Source: Desulfocurvus sp. (GTDB taxonomy: Bacteria > Desulfobacterota > Desulfovibrionia > Desulfovibrionales > Desulfovibrionaceae). From it: a stretch of 8,028 nucleotides of DNA. The DNA is taken from contig NZ_JALNWM010000160.1 in NCBI RefSeq assembly GCF_023230885.1, forward strand, positions 1 through 8,028, written 5' to 3'. Every line of letters starts with the position of its first letter. The first letter of the stretch is position 1. A program made the translations under genes and the position numbers. Shown one piece after another: positions 6,971-8,028 of this stretch. Under the pieces are notes generated by a model. The model ran no database searches, had not been told where the DNA came from, and worked only from the letters and a program-made list of their open reading frames with translations.

Positions 6971-7954
6971 TCACCGGCCCCGCTCCCGGGCGCGCATCCA
7001 GGCCAGGGTCGGGGCCAGCCCCTGGCGCAGGCCGACCCCGGGGCGCCAGCCGGTGGCGGCGGCAAAGGCCGACGGGTCGCACAGGGACCGGCGGATATCG
7101 CCCCGGCGCGCCGGGGCGAAACGCACGGGCGCGCCGCTCCCGGCCAGGGCGCCCACCGTCCGGGCCAGTTCGAGGATGGTCGTTTCCACCCCCGTGCCGA
7201 CATTGTATATCCCGAAACGCGCGCGGCCGTCCACGACGCCCGCCGCCAGCAGGCAGGCATGGACCACGTCGCCGACGTAGACGAAATCCCGCGACTGGCC
7301 CCCATCGCCGTGGACCACCGGGGACCGCCCGGCCAGGGCGGCGTCGAGGAACTTGGATATCACGCCGCTGTAGGGATTGTCGGGATCCTGGCGCGGGCCG
7401 AAGACGTTGAAGAAACGCAGGGCCGTGCCGAAGCCGCTGCCCCCCACCCGGGCGCTGACCTGGTATTTGGCCGCGCCGTAGGGCGAAAGCTGCACCGTCC
7501 GCCCGGTGGCGTCGCCCTCGGCCACGGGCACCCGGGGCGCGTCGCCGTATTCGGCGGCGGAACCGGAAAAGACATAGGTGGCGAAACCCGCCCGGCGCGC
7601 CGCGGCGTGCAGCTCCAGGGCCGCGTCGCGGTTCAGGCGCATGGCCTGCTCCGGGTGCTCCAGGCAATACTGGGTGCTGGATATGGCCGCCAGGTGGAAC
7701 AGGCGCGCCCCGGCGCCGCCCAGGGCGAGCATCTCGCGCACGCACCCGGGGTCGAGCACCGAACCGCGCAGGAACCGGAAGCCGGGGTGCTCCTGGAACC
7801 CGGCCATGCCCTCCAGGCCGCCCCGGGACAGGTCGTCCACGCCGACCACGGGCCAGCCCGCGTCCAGCAGGGCCTGGGCGAGGTGCCCGCCGATGAAGCC
7901 CGCCACTCCGGTGACCAGGCAGGGCGGCCGTCCTGTGGGGCCGTTGGTCGGCAT
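6971..7954 (-). CDS. NAD-dependent sugar epimerase/dehydratase (extended SDR, GalE/WbpP-like)
   Basis: A 327-residue extended short-chain dehydrogenase/reductase. Seen: the NAD-binding GVAGFIG (16-22); Asp40-Asp41 at the end of the second strand, favouring NAD over NADP; FHLAAISS (86-93); the catalytic Ser132 in FSGSAAEYGD (129-138); and the YxxxK pair Tyr159/Lys163 in SPYGAAKYQ. Also RFFNVFGPRQDPDNPYSGVISKF (about 178-200), typical of UDP-hexose and UDP-HexNAc 4-epimerases and related dehydratases, and SRDFVYVGDVV. Length fits the family. It likely converts a nucleotide sugar for the transferases downstream; epimerase versus dehydratase or decarboxylase cannot be settled from motifs. It is the first gene of the operon. 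GGAGA at 7961-7965 lies 6 bases before the ATG. Confidence 0.92.
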   Translation of the reverse strand: MPTNGPTGRPPCLVTGVAGFIGGHLAQALLDAGWPVVGVDDLSRGGLEGMAGFQEHPGFRFLRGSVLDPGCVREMLALGGAGARLFHLAAISSTQYCLEHPEQAMRLNRDAALELHAAARRAGFATYVFSGSAAEYGDAPRVPVAEGDATGRTVQLSPYGAAKYQVSARVGGSGFGTALRFFNVFGPRQDPDNPYSGVISKFLDAALAGRSPVVHGDGGQSRDFVYVGDVVHACLLAAGVVDGRARFGIYNVGTGVETTILELARTVGALAGSGAPVRFAPARRGDIRRSLCDPSAFAAATGWRPGVGLRQGLAPTLAWMRARERGR

Positions 7955-8028
7955 GTCGGTTCTCCACGGTTCCGGTTCCAGGGATCACGCGGATGAAGCA
8001 AAACCCGTTCCAGCCCGCCCGAACGACG
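7955..8028 (-). other. Leader / intergenic region upstream of the operon
   Basis: This is the only stretch in the window that looks non-coding at more than gap length. It holds the candidate sigma-54 promoter, a small direct repeat of GGAACC (7969-7980 on the minus strand) and the epimerase ribosome site GGAGA at 7961-7965. One minus-strand frame stops at a TGA (7985-7987) and could be the tail of an upstream gene. The third codon positions there are not G/C-biased like the genes, which speaks against it. Confidence 0.5.
7997..8012 (-). promoter_or_regulatory. Candidate sigma-54 (RpoN) -24/-12 promoter of the operon
   Basis: Read on the minus strand the site is TGGAACGGGTTTTGCT. Against the established consensus TGGCACGNNNNTTGCW it differs only at the fourth base (A for C). 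The essential GG (8010-8011) and GC (7998-7999) are present with the obligatory 10 bases between them. Transcription would begin near 7986, giving a leader of roughly 30 bases with GGAGA before the epimerase ATG. The location at the head of an unbroken operon supports it. Activator sites would lie further upstream, outside the window. Confidence 0.6.

Noticed and set aside
1..8028. Very frequent words such as CCAGGGC and GGCCAGG, looking like dispersed repeats
   Set aside because: On the coding strand these are GCC-CTG and CTG-GCC codon pairs for Ala-Leu and Leu-Ala in a GC-rich genome. They show no regular spacing or extended identity.
7985..8028. Possible C-terminal tail of an upstream gene ending at TGA 7985-7987
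   Set aside because: Only 13 codons are visible, without the strong third-position G/C bias of the neighbouring genes, and the candidate promoter lies within it.

Overview
The window is a stretch of very GC-rich bacterial DNA with strong G/C preference at third codon positions. It carries eight tightly packed genes, all on the minus strand, that read as one surface-glycan biosynthesis operon. No tRNA, rRNA, mobile element, CRISPR array or convincing terminator is visible. The gene content and a near-consensus sigma-54 promoter suggest a high-GC Gram-negative, possibly a Desulfovibrio-like Desulfobacterota member. That taxonomic guess is weak because no marker gene is present.

In transcription order, from right to left: a 74-base leader with a candidate sigma-54 -24/-12 promoter (7955-8028); an NAD-dependent sugar epimerase/dehydratase (6971-7954); a family 2 glycosyltransferase (6046-6930); a GT-B type, CgeB-like glycosyltransferase (4772-6049); a DUF268 methyltransferase-like protein (3987-4775); a class I SAM methyltransferase (3292-3990); a second SAM methyltransferase with an N-terminal Cys4 motif (2174-3259); a TPR domain fused to a dolichol-phosphate-sugar-synthase-like, membrane-anchored family 2 glycosyltransferase (464-2152); and the start of an asparagine-synthase-type amidotransferase, which runs off the left edge (1-460). 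Three junctions are 4-base GTGA or ATGA overlaps and the other gaps are 3 to 40 bases, so translation is probably coupled along a single transcript.

The genes fit one pathway. The epimerase would make a nucleotide sugar, the two glycosyltransferases would build a repeat unit, the three methyltransferase-like proteins would decorate it, the TPR-GT2 protein would load a sugar onto a lipid phosphate or act at the membrane, and the AsnB-like protein would amidate a uronic acid or similar group. The product could be O-antigen, capsule or exopolysaccharide, or a flagellin glycan. The sequence does not decide which.

Three points deserve most attention: the sigma-54 promoter match; a run of eight G on the coding strand just before the glycosyltransferase/DUF268 junction, where a -1 ribosomal slip or one added G would fuse the two proteins; and the TPR-GT2 fusion.
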